Shown: positions 16,062 through 25,480, counted from the stretch's first letter. The stretch: DNA of 64,000 nt from Lentzea cavernae (GCF_014653695.1 NZ_BNAR01000005.1:620001-684000); one strand, 5' to 3'. Program-made: numbers and translations. Notes: generated by a model not told the origin, from the sequence alone.

Positions 16062-17683
16062 GACGTCAGCGAGGCGGTGTAGTAGTTGGCGTACGCGATG
16101 CCGTTGTACGTGACTCCGGTCAGCTTCGGCGACTGCAGGTAGATGCGCTGCACGATCTGCGTCAGCGGCACGAAGTAGCCCTGCTGCAACACGTACCCCT
16201 GCAGCTCGTCGAGGATCTTGGCCCGCGCCTCGACGCTCTCCGACCGGGCGACGCCGGTCGCGAGCTCGACCAGCTTCGGGTCGCTCTGCCCGACGCCGAA
16301 CCAGTTCTCGCCCTTGTTGGCGTCGGTGAGGATCCCGGCGACGGTGCCCGCGTCGATGAAGCTGCGGGTGATCTCGTAGGTGGCGACGCTCGGGCTGTTG
16401 AGCTTGACGCGCTCGCCGTAGGTAACGACGTCGAACGACTGGATGCCGACCTTGAAGCCGAGCTTGCCGAGCTGCTGCGCGACTAGTTCGTCGATCGCCT
16501 TGGACGCGGCCAGGTACGGGTTGGAGTAGAGCGTCAGCGAGAGCTGCTTGCCGTCCTTGACGCGCACGCCGTCGGCGCCCTTGGCCCAGCCGGCCTCGTC
16601 GAGCAGCTTCGCGGACTTGGCCGCGTCGAAGGCGAAGTCGGCGCTGCGGTCGGTGGCACCCGGGACGTTGCTCTGGAACAACGACTTCGCGGGCAGCCAG
16701 TCCTCGGTGTAGACGGTCGAGATGATCTCGGCGCGGTCGATGCCGTGCTGCAACGCCTGGCGCACCTTGACGTCGTCGAACGGCGCTACCTTGGTGTTCA
16801 CCGCGAACCCGTTGACGAACCCGAGGTAGCGCGGGGTCGCCGTGGTGAAGCCCTGGTCCTTGAACGACTTGAGTTCCTGCGGCGACGGGTTGTACGCCAC
16901 GTCCGCCTGCCCGGACTGGACGGCGGAGGTGCGCACGGACGGTTCGGCGACGAGTTTGTAGGTGATCGAGTCGAGCGTGGCCGCTCCCTGCTTGCCCAGC
17001 GCGGCGGGCGCCCAGTTGTAGTCCTCGCGCTTCTTCAGCACGACGCTGTCGCCCTCCTTCCAGGAGGCGACGACGAACGGTCCGCTGCCGATGTCGTTGG
17101 AGAGGTCGGCCTGCTGGGCGGCGGGCAGCGCGATGGTCTTGGGAGAGATCAGGATCGAACCGTGGTAGCCCAGCGTCGGGACGAACCCGAGCGTCGGCGC
17201 CTTGAAGAACACCTTCACGGTCTGGGCGTCGACGGCCTGCGCGCGGTCGTAGGTCTTGGGGAACAGGCCGATCGGGTTGATGCCCCGCGCCGGGTCGCCC
17301 TTCGACCAGATGTCGAGGTTCGCGACGACGGCCGCCGCGTCGACCGGGGTCTTGTCGGAGAACGTCACGCCGGTCTTGAGGTGCAGGGTGAACTCGGTCG
17401 CGGAGTCGTTCTGCTCCCACTTCTCCGCGATCCACGGACTGACCTTGCCGTTCTCGTCGACGTGGACGAGCTTGTCGGTGACGTGGCCCCAGATGTGGCC
17501 CTGGAAGCTCGAAATGGCGCTGTTGTTGGGAATCCAGGTGTCGCCGAGCGAGTCGATCAGGAAGGTGATGTCACCGCCCTGTTTCGCCTGGCCTCCGCTG
17601 GTGGCCGCGCCGGCCCCGCACGCGGTGAGGGCCAGCACGGTGACGAAGCCGACGATGGTCCGGAACGCGTGAAGGGGTTTCAT
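16058..17683 (-). CDS. Peptide/nickel-type ABC substrate-binding lipoprotein (SBP family 5)
   Basis: A 541-residue family-5 extracellular solute-binding protein. A signal peptide with lipobox (LALTACG) near residues 17-23 predicts a lipid-anchored protein. The mature part has the usual pattern: GHVTDKLVHVDENGKVSPWIAEKW near 65-90, then a VRQALQHGIDRAEI helix near 316-330. It is the first gene of a five-gene operon (binding protein, DppB, DppC, fused ATPase, LLM oxidase). The promoter just upstream predicts a leaderless mRNA beginning at or next to ATG 17683. The ligand may not be a peptide, as family-5 proteins bind many compounds. Confidence 0.92.
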   Translation of the reverse strand: MKPLHAFRTIVGFVTVLALTACGAGAATSGGQAKQGGDITFLIDSLGDTWIPNNSAISSFQGHIWGHVTDKLVHVDENGKVSPWIAEKWEQNDSATEFTLHLKTGVTFSDKTPVDAAAVVANLDIWSKGDPARGINPIGLFPKTYDRAQAVDAQTVKVFFKAPTLGFVPTLGYHGSILISPKTIALPAAQQADLSNDIGSGPFVVASWKEGDSVVLKKREDYNWAPAALGKQGAATLDSITYKLVAEPSVRTSAVQSGQADVAYNPSPQELKSFKDQGFTTATPRYLGFVNGFAVNTKVAPFDDVKVRQALQHGIDRAEIISTVYTEDWLPAKSLFQSNVPGATDRSADFAFDAAKSAKLLDEAGWAKGADGVRVKDGKQLSLTLYSNPYLAASKAIDELVAQQLGKLGFKVGIQSFDVVTYGERVKLNSPSVATYEITRSFIDAGTVAGILTDANKGENWFGVGQSDPKLVELATGVARSESVEARAKILDELQGYVLQQGYFVPLTQIVQRIYLQSPKLTGVTYNGIAYANYYTASLTS

Positions 17684-17689
17684 GCGAAA

Positions 17690-17723
17690 ACCGTAGGAGC
17701 GCGCACGTCAAGGGGTCCAAGAC
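17690..17723 (-). promoter_or_regulatory. Promoter of the SBP5 operon, leaderless type
   Basis: On the minus strand TTGGAC (17720-17715) and TACGGT (17695-17690) are separated by 19 bases, and six bases follow before ATG 17683. The segment GTCTTGGACCCC is shared exactly with the promoter at 22370-22402 at nearly the same distance from the start codon. Confidence 0.65.
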
Positions 17724-17726
17724 GAA

Positions 17727-17744
17727 ATGGGGATCGGTTCCCAT
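17727..17744. promoter_or_regulatory. Inverted repeat between divergent SBP5 and BisC genes
   Basis: ATGGGGA (17727-17733), TCGG, TTCCCAT (17738-17744), six of seven positions paired. It lies just upstream of the -35 box of the SBP5 operon and about 50 bp before the BisC start, so a regulator bound here could act on both. No regulator gene is adjacent; the LysR gene at 22441-23313 is a candidate. Confidence 0.4.
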
Positions 17745-17793
17745 CACGTGTTCTTATCTCTGATACCGCAGGAATGCGGCTAACGTCGGTGAG

Positions 17794-20012
17794 GTGGAGA
17801 CCAGCGCGCATTGGGGAACGTACCCGGTCGAGGTGTCGCCGGACGGTCGCGAGGTCGTGGCGGCGAAACCCCAGGACGTGGACGCCGCACCGGCGATCGG
17901 CAACGTCGTCAGCGGGAACCGCCACCGCTCACGGGTGACGCGCCCGGCCGTCCGCCGGCAGTGGCTGGAAGACGGTCCCGGGCCGCGCGACCGGGGCCCC
18001 GACGACTTCGTCGAGGTCGGCTGGGACACCGCACTCGGTCTCCTGTCCCAGGAACTGGAACGCGTGCGGTCGCGGTTCGGCAACCAGGCGATCTTCGGCG
18101 GGTCTTACGGCTGGGGCAGCGCCGGGCGCCTGCACCACGCGCAGAGCCAGCTGCACCGGTTCCTCAACTCCGTCGGTGGTTACACGAGCTCCATCAACGA
18201 CTACAGCCGCGGAGCGAGCATCGTGCTCCTGCCCCACCTCGTCGGCCCGCGGACCGCGCTCGACCTGCGCTACAAGCCCGCGTCGTGGGCGGACGTCGTC
18301 GAGCACACCGACCTGCTGGTCAGCTTCGGCGGCGTGCGGCGGTCCAACACCTGGGTCGTGCCGGGCGGGCACGAGCGGCACATCGGGTCCGCGCACGCCA
18401 GGTCGGTCGGCCGCACCACCGAGGTCGTGTTCCTGTCCGCGCAACGGGACGACGCGTTCGAGGACATCGGCGCCGAGTGGATCGGCGTGATGCCGGCGAC
18501 GGACACCGCCGTGCTGCTCGCTCTCATCCACGTGCTGGTGGTCGACGGGCTCGCGGACGACGAGTTCCTGGCCCGGTACACCGTCGGCGCCGACGAGGTG
18601 CGCCGGTACGTCCTCGGCGATGCCGACGGGGTGGCGAAGACACCGGAGTGGGCCTCGCGGATCAGCCGGACGCCCGCGCCGGTGATCCGCGACCTGGCGC
18701 ATCGGATGGCGGCGGGCCGGACCCTGATCAACGTCGTCTACGCCCTGCAACGCGGCGAAGGCGGCGAACAGCCGGTGTTCGCGGCGCTCACGCTGGCGGC
18801 GTTCCTCGGGCAGATCGGCCTGCCGGGCGGCGGTTTCGCGCACGGCTTCGGCTCGATGGGCGACTACGGCGTGGGCGTCGCGGGGTCGCGGCTGCCGACG
18901 TTCCCGCAGGGCGTCAACCCCGTGCCGGACTTCATCCCGTGCGCGCGGATCAGCGACATGCTCCTGCATCCCGGCGAGGAGATCCCCTACGACGGCGGCA
19001 CGCTGCGGTTCCCGGAGGTCAAGCTCGCCTACTGGGCGGGCGGCAACCCGTTCCACCACCACCAGGACCTGAAGCGGTTGCGCGAGGCACTGTCCCGTTT
19101 GGACACGTTCGTCGTGCACGAGACGCACTGGACGCCGACGGCACGGCACGCCGACGTCGTGCTCCCGGTCGCGACCACTCTCGAACGCGAGGACGTCGCC
19201 GCGGGTGCGGGCGACAGCAGGCTGCGGGTCGTGCCACGGGTCGTGGAGCCGCTCGGTGAGGCGCGCGAGGAGTTCTGGATCTACGCCGAACTGGCCGGGC
19301 GCCTGGGTTCGGACTTCACCGAGGGGCTCGACTCCCGGCAGTGGCTGGAGCGGATCTACGAGGAGTGGCGAGCCGCTCCCGGCTCACCGCCCGCGCCGCC
19401 GTTCGCCGAGTTCTGGCGGGACGGCGGGGTCGACCTGCCGCAGGACCCCTACCGCGACACCGCGTTCGCCGAGTTCCGCGACGGCGCTCCCCTGGGCACG
19501 CCGAGCGGCCGGATCGAGCTGTGGACGCCGTTGACCGGGCACACGAGCCCACCCAGTGGTGGGGCGCGGCCGGCGAGTTCGACCTGCACCTGCTGTGCAA
19601 CCAGCCGACCCACCGCCTGCACAGCCAGCTGGACATGGGCGACGCGAGCCAGTCGACGAAGGTGGCCGGTCGGGAGCCCGTCCGGCTGAACCCCGCGGAC
19701 GCACAGGCCCGCGGACTGTCCACAGGGGACGTCGCACTCGTCCGAAGCCAGCAGGGAAGCCTGCTGGCGGGTGTCGTGGTGAGCGACGCGCTGCTGCCCG
19801 GGGTGGCGCGGATGCACACCGGGGCCTGGTTCGACCCCAGCGCGCCGGAGATCGCCGACTGCGTCAACGGCAACGTCAACGTGCTCACCAGGGACGTGCC
19901 GACCTCGGAGCTGACCCAGGCGACCAGCGGCGCGCACGTGCTGGTTGCCGTCACCCGGTACGACGGACCGGTGCCGCCGGTCCGGGCCTACGACCCGCCG
20001 AGCACCCGCTGA
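17794..20012 (+). pseudogene. BisC/TorZ-type molybdopterin S/N-oxide reductase, frameshifted
   Basis: Molybdopterin-guanine-dinucleotide oxidoreductase of the BisC (biotin/methionine/DMSO sulfoxide reductase) branch, which lacks an N-terminal Fe-S motif. Frame one (17794 to ~19545) shows AIFGGSYGWGSAGRLHHAQSQLHRF near residues 100-125, the Mo-ligand Ser region DYSRGAS near 135-141 and long catalytic domains. The C-terminal dinucleotide-binding domain (LHLLCNQPTHRLHSQLDMG onward) continues in the -1 frame to 20012. The break is close to 19530-19560. The segment joining GRIELW to EPTQWWG is ~12 residues shorter than in relatives, so a small deletion of length 1 modulo 3 is likelier than one misread base. 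GTG 17794 has TAACGT seven bases upstream, predicting a leaderless mRNA. Probably non-functional, or a sequence error. Confidence 0.8.
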
Positions 20013-21145
20013 CCCGCCGCGATCAGCGCGGCGTCCTCCTGCGGCGGGTGCACGCGCACGCAGAGCACGTCCCGCAGGTGCCGTTCGAGGGAGTTCCGGC
20101 GTGACAACGCGGGGTTTCCCAGCGCCGCTACCGCGGTCTGCACCGCGGAGACCACGGACCGGGCGATGGCGACCTTGACCAGCGACAGCTGGGGCTGGAG
20201 CGCCTCGCCCGCCTCGAGCCGCAGCAACGCGCCGTGCAGCAGCGTTTCGGCCTGGGCGATCTGGAGGTCGATCTCGCCCGCGACGGCCTGGATCCGTTCG
20301 GTGGTCGCGATCGGCCTGCCGAGGGCGGCGGGCACCCTGGCACGGGCGAAGTCGGCGAACGCGCGCCGAGCAGCCCTGGCCACGCCGATGTACAGCGCCG
20401 GATGCCCGAAGCTGCCCGGCCCGGCCACGGCCGCCGGATCGCGGTAGACACCGTCCGCGCCGCGCGGGATCTCGACGAACGCCGTCTCGGGGAGTTCGAC
20501 GCCGGAGTAGATGACGTCGTGCGTGTTGGAGGCGCGCAGGCCGAGGTGGTCCCAGGTGTCGACCCACGTGATGCCGGGAAGATCACCCGGCACGACAACG
20601 TGGCCGACGCGCGGTTCCGGGTCGTCCGTGACCACCCACACCTGGTGGTAGGCCAGCGCGGCGGCTCCCGTGGCGTAAGCCTTGTGGCCGTTGAGGACCC
20701 AGCCCGAACCGGATCGCGTGATCGTCGTCTTCGGCAGTCCGCCGCGAGCGGGCGCACCCAGTTCCGGCTCGGCCCTGATCGCGTTGACCGGGGCCGGACC
20801 GGCCGCCGAGCGGCGCAGCACGTCCTCGTAGAACTCCCGCGGCCAGTGGTCGTTCGCGGCCTGGGCGGAGTGGGCCATCAGCGTGTTGGCCACGACCAGC
20901 GCGACGGACGGGTCGCCCTCGCCGAGCGCCGTGAGGATGCGCGCCACCTCACGGGGTCCGGCACCGGGTCCGCCGTACCGCGCGCCGACCGTGGCGGTGA
21001 ACAGACCGGCCCGGTGCGCGACCTCCAGGCCGCGCACCGGGATCGCACCGGTCCGGTCGTACTCGGCCGCGGTCTCCGCGAGTGCGGCCGTGACGGCGGC
21101 GAGGTCCTCGGTGGGCACCGGGATCTCGTAGCCCGTGGCCGTCAC
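19988..21145 (-). CDS. Acyl-CoA-dehydrogenase-like flavoprotein (SfnB/DszC-type)
   Basis: A 385-residue flavoprotein of the acyl-CoA dehydrogenase fold. Features are the N-terminal helical domain with GLFTATVGARYGGPG near residues 48-62, LTALGEGDPSVALVVANTL near 72-90 and a helical C-terminal domain ending in ERHLRDVLCVRVHPPQEDAALIAAGQ, a pattern typical of DszC/SfnB-like monooxygenases that desulfurise organosulfur compounds. Start GTG 21145 overlaps the stop of the SsuD-like gene, so the two are co-translated. The gene overlaps the 3' end of the convergent BisC gene by 25 bp. A role in organosulfur oxidation with FMNH2 is inferred from context and family. Confidence 0.87.
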   Translation of the reverse strand: MTATGYEIPVPTEDLAAVTAALAETAAEYDRTGAIPVRGLEVAHRAGLFTATVGARYGGPGAGPREVARILTALGEGDPSVALVVANTLMAHSAQAANDHWPREFYEDVLRRSAAGPAPVNAIRAEPELGAPARGGLPKTTITRSGSGWVLNGHKAYATGAAALAYHQVWVVTDDPEPRVGHVVVPGDLPGITWVDTWDHLGLRASNTHDVIYSGVELPETAFVEIPRGADGVYRDPAAVAGPGSFGHPALYIGVARAARRAFADFARARVPAALGRPIATTERIQAVAGEIDLQIAQAETLLHGALLRLEAGEALQPQLSLVKVAIARSVVSAVQTAVAALGNPALSRRNSLERHLRDVLCVRVHPPQEDAALIAAGQRVLGGS

Positions 21146-22362
21146 GCCTGACCCGCTGTCGCGTGCCGCCGGTACTCCTCGGCGTAGTTGCCGAGGTGCT
21201 CGGCCTGCAGCGTGCCGCGCGTGCCCGTGGCGGCGCGGTGCGCGAGTTCCTGGCGCACCAACGGGAGGACGTGCTTGCCGTAGTCGACCGCGTCGGCGAG
21301 CGTGTCGTAGCCGCGGATGCTGACCAGGTCGGCGCCGCGGTCGACGTAGTCCAGGATCGCCGCCGCCACCGTCTCCGGGGAGCCGACCAGTGCGGTGGAC
21401 GCGCCGGCCGCGTTCGTGACGGCGGCCGTGCGCGTCCACAGCGCCCGGTCGTAGAGCTCGCTCTTCTCGGCGAAGGAGAGAGCGCGCTGCGACCCGACGT
21501 TCTGCGGGGATCCCGCGGTGATGAAGCGCTGCTTGCCGTAGGCGGCCTTGCCGAAGGTGTCACTGATCTTCGCCACGTACTCGTGGGCCTTCTGCCACGC
21601 GAGTTCGTCGGTCTGGGCGATGATGGGCCGGAACGTGACCCAGATCCGCGGCAGCGTCGTGCGGCCGGCGGCCCTCGCGATGTCGTGCACGCGGTCGATC
21701 TCACCGCGCAGGTCGTCGAGCGGCTCGCCCCAGAAGCTGAAGATGTCGGCCTTCTCGCCGCCCACCTGGAACGCCTCGTCGGACTGACCGCCGATGGAGA
21801 TCGGGATCGGTGAGCCGTACGGCGCGAAGCCCGGCCCGAAGTCGTCGAACCTGTAGAACTCGCCCTCGTGGCTGAACGGTTCGGGCTCGGTCCACGCCCG
21901 CCGCAGCAGGTCGATGTACTCCGAGGTGCGGGCGTAACGGCGGTCCTTCGGCAGGTAGTCGCCCTGCCGCGCCTGCTCGGCGTCACTGCCGCCGGAGATC
22001 AGGTGCACGACCGCGCGGCCCTCGGTGAGCTGGTCCAGGGTGGCGAGCTTCTGCGCGCCCACCAGGGGGAACGTGGTGTTGGGACGCAGCGCCACGATCG
22101 GCCGGATCCGCTCGGTGAGCTGACCGACGGCCGAGGCCACGACGAACGAGTCGGCGCTCGCGGCGCCGTACGGCAGCAACGTGTAGTCGTACCCGCCCTC
22201 TTCGAGCGAGCGGACGTAGTGGCGGAAGTACTTCAGGTCGATGCCACGCGTGGGGATCGGGTTCAGTTCCGTCGACGGGTTGAGGTGCGACAGGCTGATG
22301 AACTCGACCTTCGGCGAGGCCGCCTCGGGGATCTTCGCGTCGAAGACGGGTGCGCTGGTCAC
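21142..22362 (-). CDS. SsuD-like FMNH2-dependent alkanesulfonate monooxygenase
   Basis: A 406-residue LLM-class flavin monooxygenase of the SsuD/sulfonate branch. Matching features are YTLLPYGAASADSFVVASAVGQ near residues 62-83, RPIVALRPNTTFPLVGAQKLATLDQLTEGRAVVHLISGG (by pattern, 88-127), and the late TALVGSPETVAAAILDYVDRGAD segment. The start is taken as GTG 22362 because a promoter for a leaderless transcript ends seven bases before it; an upstream ATG at 22404 would place the promoter inside the gene. It is followed by the DszC/SfnB-like gene. Together they would cleave sulfonates or sulfones to sulfite. A flavin reductase partner is not seen nearby. Confidence 0.88.
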   Translation of the reverse strand: MTSAPVFDAKIPEAASPKVEFISLSHLNPSTELNPIPTRGIDLKYFRHYVRSLEEGGYDYTLLPYGAASADSFVVASAVGQLTERIRPIVALRPNTTFPLVGAQKLATLDQLTEGRAVVHLISGGSDAEQARQGDYLPKDRRYARTSEYIDLLRRAWTEPEPFSHEGEFYRFDDFGPGFAPYGSPIPISIGGQSDEAFQVGGEKADIFSFWGEPLDDLRGEIDRVHDIARAAGRTTLPRIWVTFRPIIAQTDELAWQKAHEYVAKISDTFGKAAYGKQRFITAGSPQNVGSQRALSFAEKSELYDRALWTRTAAVTNAAGASTALVGSPETVAAAILDYVDRGADLVSIRGYDTLADAVDYGKHVLPLVRQELAHRAATGTRGTLQAEHLGNYAEEYRRHATAGQA

Positions 22363-22369
22363 GTTCTCG

Positions 22370-22402
22370 ACCGTAAGGACGGTGCGCCGCGGGGTCCAAG
22401 AC
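22370..22402 (-). promoter_or_regulatory. Promoter of the SsuD-like operon, leaderless type
   Basis: On the minus strand TTGGAC (22399-22394), 18 bases, TACGGT (22375-22370), then seven bases to GTG 22362. It shares GTCTTGGACCCC and an identical TACGGT with the SBP5 promoter at 17690-17723, suggesting co-regulation of two sulfur-related operons. Confidence 0.65.
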
Positions 22403-22440
22403 AAGTCCGCGAACCAAACCCATAGCCGCGCCTTATCAAC

Positions 22441-23313
22441 TCAGGCTCCCCTCGACACCAGCTGCAGGTGGGGCCGCTGCGCGAAGAAGTCGGTGCCCGC
22501 GGACAACGCGGTCTGCTCGACGTCGGCGGACAGCCCGCGCCGGGCGACCATGCGCAGGTGCGTCGTCCCCGCGTCCGGGAGTTCACTGTGGACGGTCAGC
22601 CCCTGCGGACGGCCGCCCGCGCTGGGCAGCAGTGCGACGCCCAGGCCCGCCCGCACACCCGCGAGCACCCCTTCCAGCGTGGTCGACTGACCGACGACCT
22701 CGACCCGGTGTCCTTGCCCGGCGAGCACGGTCAGCGCCCGTTCCCTCAGGCCGCACGGTTCCTCGAACGCCACCAGCTGGCAGGACGGTTCGGGGGACCA
22801 GCCCCGTGCGGCGTACCAGACCAGGGGCAGCTCACCCACCAGGTGCCCGGCGCCCTGGCCGCTCGGGTCCAGCACGAACGCGAAGTCGACGGTCCCCTTG
22901 TTCACCGCCTCGGTGAGCTGGGTGGACCTGCCGATCTCGAACCTCGTGGCGCAGCCGGGGAACGCGGCCTGCAGCGCGCGGATCATCTCCGGCAGGATCT
23001 GCTCGGCGCTGTGCTCGGTCGAACCGACCACGATCGTCCGGTCGCGCTCCGCCTCCAGCCTGCGCAACGACGTGTCGTGCACCTCGATGATCCGCCGCGC
23101 CTCCGCCAGCACGCGTTCGCCCTCGTGCGTGAAGCGCATGTTGCGGCCGTCGCGCTCGAACAGCTTGCGCTTGAGACCGCGTTCGAGCTGCCTGACGTGC
23201 TGGCTCAGCGCGGGCTGGCTGATGTGCCGGACCGCGGCGGCCTTGCTGAACCCGCCGCACTCGGCGATCGCGATCAGCGTCCGCAGGTGTTCGAGGTCGA
23301 GCGAATTCGTCAT
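22441..23313 (-). CDS. LysR family regulator (probable controller of the sulfur genes)
   Basis: A 290-residue LysR regulator starting at ATG 23313 (MTNSLDLEHLRTLIAIAECGGFSKAAAV). The helix-turn-helix ends with ISQPALSQHVRQLERGLKRKLFERDGR near residues 31-57, and the effector domain follows (GSTEHSAEQILPEM near 96-109). It lies upstream of the SsuD-like operon on the same strand and is divergent from the hydrolase/FAD-oxidase pair. An ATGCCG-AC-CGGCAT palindrome lies 35 bp upstream of its start. A CysB/Cbl-like role in sulfur-source control is plausible from context only. Confidence 0.9.
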   Translation of the reverse strand: MTNSLDLEHLRTLIAIAECGGFSKAAAVRHISQPALSQHVRQLERGLKRKLFERDGRNMRFTHEGERVLAEARRIIEVHDTSLRRLEAERDRTIVVGSTEHSAEQILPEMIRALQAAFPGCATRFEIGRSTQLTEAVNKGTVDFAFVLDPSGQGAGHLVGELPLVWYAARGWSPEPSCQLVAFEEPCGLRERALTVLAGQGHRVEVVGQSTTLEGVLAGVRAGLGVALLPSAGGRPQGLTVHSELPDAGTTHLRMVARRGLSADVEQTALSAGTDFFAQRPHLQLVSRGA

Positions 23314-23347
23314 GGCTCGATTAGAACCGACTCGAGCGAAATCCGAG

Positions 23348-23361
23348 ATGCCGACCGGCAT
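23348..23361. promoter_or_regulatory. Palindrome in LysR/hydrolase divergent region
   Basis: ATGCCG-AC-CGGCAT, a perfect 6-bp inverted repeat in the 155-bp gap between the divergent LysR (23313) and hydrolase (23469) genes. It is a candidate LysR binding site. Confidence 0.4.
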
Positions 23362-23468
23362 GTGAGAACGTACCCGCGAGGGGCTTGCAAATTCATCACG
23401 CATCCGCATGGGTAGTCATCGAGAAACGCTCTTGGACGCGCGGGACGCCCGGCCGCCAGGGTGATCGC

Positions 23469-24152
23469 GTGACCACCACCTCCAGCACCGGCGCTTGGGA
23501 CGAGCCACCGGGCCTCGCCGCGCGCGGCACCGTCATCCTGCTCACCGGCCGCGGCGAGACCGCCCGCACCTACCAGCGCTTCGGCCGCAGGATCGCCGCC
23601 GACGCCTACCGCGTGCGCGTGGTCGAGACCGACCTCGACGACCTCACGACCACCCGCAAGCAGGTCGAGGCACTGCTGCGCGACGACGACCTGCCGTCGC
23701 CGAAGGTGCTGGCGGGCTCGGACACCGGCGCGACCCTCGCCACCCAGCTCCCCGGCGCCGACGGCCTGGTGCTCGCCGGTCTCGCGCTGCCCGGCAGCAC
23801 CCCGGTCACCGACTGGCAGGCCGAGCTGGACGCCCGTTCCGCGTGCCCCACGCACCAGGGCGTGCTGTCCGAGGACGAGGACTTCACCCGAGGCGCGCTC
23901 GCACGACCCGTTCCGTCGGACTGGACCGTCGAACCTCCTGCCGTGCCCACACTCGTCCTGCACGGCTCCAGCGACACCGTGACTCCTTCGGCCTCCGCGT
24001 TCGAGCTTCTCCCCCACGCACGCCGGCGCACGGTGGTCGGCGGTCGTCACGACGTCCTCAACGACGTCTCGCACCGGTCCGTGGCCGCGACCGTCGTGTT
24101 GTTCCTCGAGAGCCTGAAGCTCGGCGGCGATCTGCCGGACATCGTGGTGTGA
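23469..24152 (+). CDS. Alpha/beta-hydrolase-like protein
   Basis: A 227-residue single-domain protein with an alpha/beta-hydrolase outline. A first strand GTVILLTGRGETARTYQRFGRR lies near residues 20-40, a nucleophile-elbow-like LAGSDTGATLATQL near 80-93, and VPTLVLHGSSDTVTP with acidic residue near 160-174. A late His lies in GGRHDVLNDVSHRS near 190-203. The elbow has Asp rather than the classic Ser (G-S-D-T-G), so catalysis may differ. Start GTG 23469 is the likeliest; the stop overlaps the next gene (TGATG). It is divergent from the LysR regulator. Substrate unknown. Confidence 0.75.
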   Translation: MTTTSSTGAWDEPPGLAARGTVILLTGRGETARTYQRFGRRIAADAYRVRVVETDLDDLTTTRKQVEALLRDDDLPSPKVLAGSDTGATLATQLPGADGLVLAGLALPGSTPVTDWQAELDARSACPTHQGVLSEDEDFTRGALARPVPSDWTVEPPAVPTLVLHGSSDTVTPSASAFELLPHARRRTVVGGRHDVLNDVSHRSVAATVVLFLESLKLGGDLPDIVV

Positions 24153-25480
24153 TGGCGTTCCTCGACGAACTCCCCCGTGTCTCGACCTCGGCGGAGGACC
24201 TGGCCGCCGTGGCCACCGACCGTTCGGGAACGGTCCCGGACGGGCTCCCGCTCGCCGTCGTCCGCGCGTCCACTGTGGACGACGTGCGGACGGCGTTGCG
24301 ACTGGCGCACGAGCACGGCGTCCCGGTGGTGCCGCGCGGTGCGGGCACGGGCCTGGCGGGCGGCGCGGTCGCCGGTCCCGGCACCGTGGTGCTGGATCTG
24401 AGCGGTCTCGACCGGATCGTCGAGATAGACGACGTCGACGAGCTCGCCGTGGTCGAACCCGGCGTGATCACGGCCGATCTGGACCGCGCGGCGGCGGAGT
24501 TCGGTCTGCGCTACGCCCCCGACCCGGCCAGTGCGGCGATCTCCACCATCGGCGGCAACATCGCCACGAACGCGGGCGGCATGCGCTGCGTGAAGTACGG
24601 CGTCACCAGGGAGGCCGTGCTCGGGCTGGACGTCGTGCTCGCCGACGGGCGCTTGATCAGCACCGATCGCCGCACGGTCAAAGGCGTGGCGGGTCTCGAC
24701 CTCACGGCGTTGTTCGTGGGGTCGGAGGGAACGCTCGGCGTCGTCGTGGGCGCCACGCTTCGGCTCCGTCCGTTGCCGGCGCACACGTTCACCGCGGTGG
24801 CGGCGTTCGACAGCGTCCGCGCCGCCGCCACGGCGTGCACCGAACTGGCCCGCACCCGCCGTGACCCGAGCCTGCTCGAACTCCTCGACGGCGCCACCCT
24901 CGGCGTGATCGACCGCGCACAGGGAACGGACTACGCGGCGCGCGGCCGGGCTCTGGTGATCGCCCAGGCCGACGGTGCGGCCGCCGAGTCCGAGATCGCC
25001 GCCATCGCCGGCGTGCTGGGCAAGGAGGCCACCTGGACCGAACAGGCCGTCGACCCCGCCGCGTCCGAACGCCTGCTCTTCGCACGCCGCATGGCCCTGC
25101 CGTCGATCGAACGGTTCGGGCGGGCGTTGATCGAGGACATCTGCGTGCCCCGCTCAAGGCTCGCCGACGCGTTCCAGGGCATCGAGGAAATCGCGAGCCG
25201 GCACGGCGTCGGCATCTACTCGTTCGCCCACGCCGGGGATGGCAACCTCCACCCGATCATCGGCTACGACCGTATGTCGGACGCCGTCCAGCGGGCGGGT
25301 GACGACCTCTTCGCCCTGGCGCTCGACCTCGGCGGCACGGTGACCGGCGAACACGGGATCGGGCTGCTCAAACGCGACTGGCTGGCGCGTGAGGCCGGCC
25401 AGGACGTGCTCGACGTGCAGAACTCGCTGAAGGCCGCACTGGACCCGCGCGGGATCCTCAACCCCGGCAAGGCGTTCTAG
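24152..25480 (+). CDS. FAD-linked oxidase (GlcD/D-lactate dehydrogenase-like)
   Basis: A 442-residue FAD-binding type-4 oxidase. The PP-loop pattern VPRGAGTGLAGGAVAGPGTVVLDLS lies near residues 60-85, SAAISTIGGNIATNAGGMRCVKYG near 128-150, and VGSEGTLGVV near 188-198. The C-terminal cap ends with AHAGDGNLHPII and GTVTGEHGIGLLKRDWL, typical of glycolate and D-lactate oxidases of the GlcD family. ATG 24152 overlaps the hydrolase stop. Its TAG stop forms the left boundary of the inverted-repeat element at 25478-25642. It may oxidise the alpha-hydroxy acid left after desulfonation, an inference. Confidence 0.92.
   Translation: MAFLDELPRVSTSAEDLAAVATDRSGTVPDGLPLAVVRASTVDDVRTALRLAHEHGVPVVPRGAGTGLAGGAVAGPGTVVLDLSGLDRIVEIDDVDELAVVEPGVITADLDRAAAEFGLRYAPDPASAAISTIGGNIATNAGGMRCVKYGVTREAVLGLDVVLADGRLISTDRRTVKGVAGLDLTALFVGSEGTLGVVVGATLRLRPLPAHTFTAVAAFDSVRAAATACTELARTRRDPSLLELLDGATLGVIDRAQGTDYAARGRALVIAQADGAAAESEIAAIAGVLGKEATWTEQAVDPAASERLLFARRMALPSIERFGRALIEDICVPRSRLADAFQGIEEIASRHGVGIYSFAHAGDGNLHPIIGYDRMSDAVQRAGDDLFALALDLGGTVTGEHGIGLLKRDWLAREAGQDVLDVQNSLKAALDPRGILNPGKAF

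Noticed and set aside
19530-19560. Programmed -1 ribosomal frameshift in the BisC gene
   Set aside because: No slippery heptamer or downstream hairpin is visible, and the joining segment is short compared with relatives.
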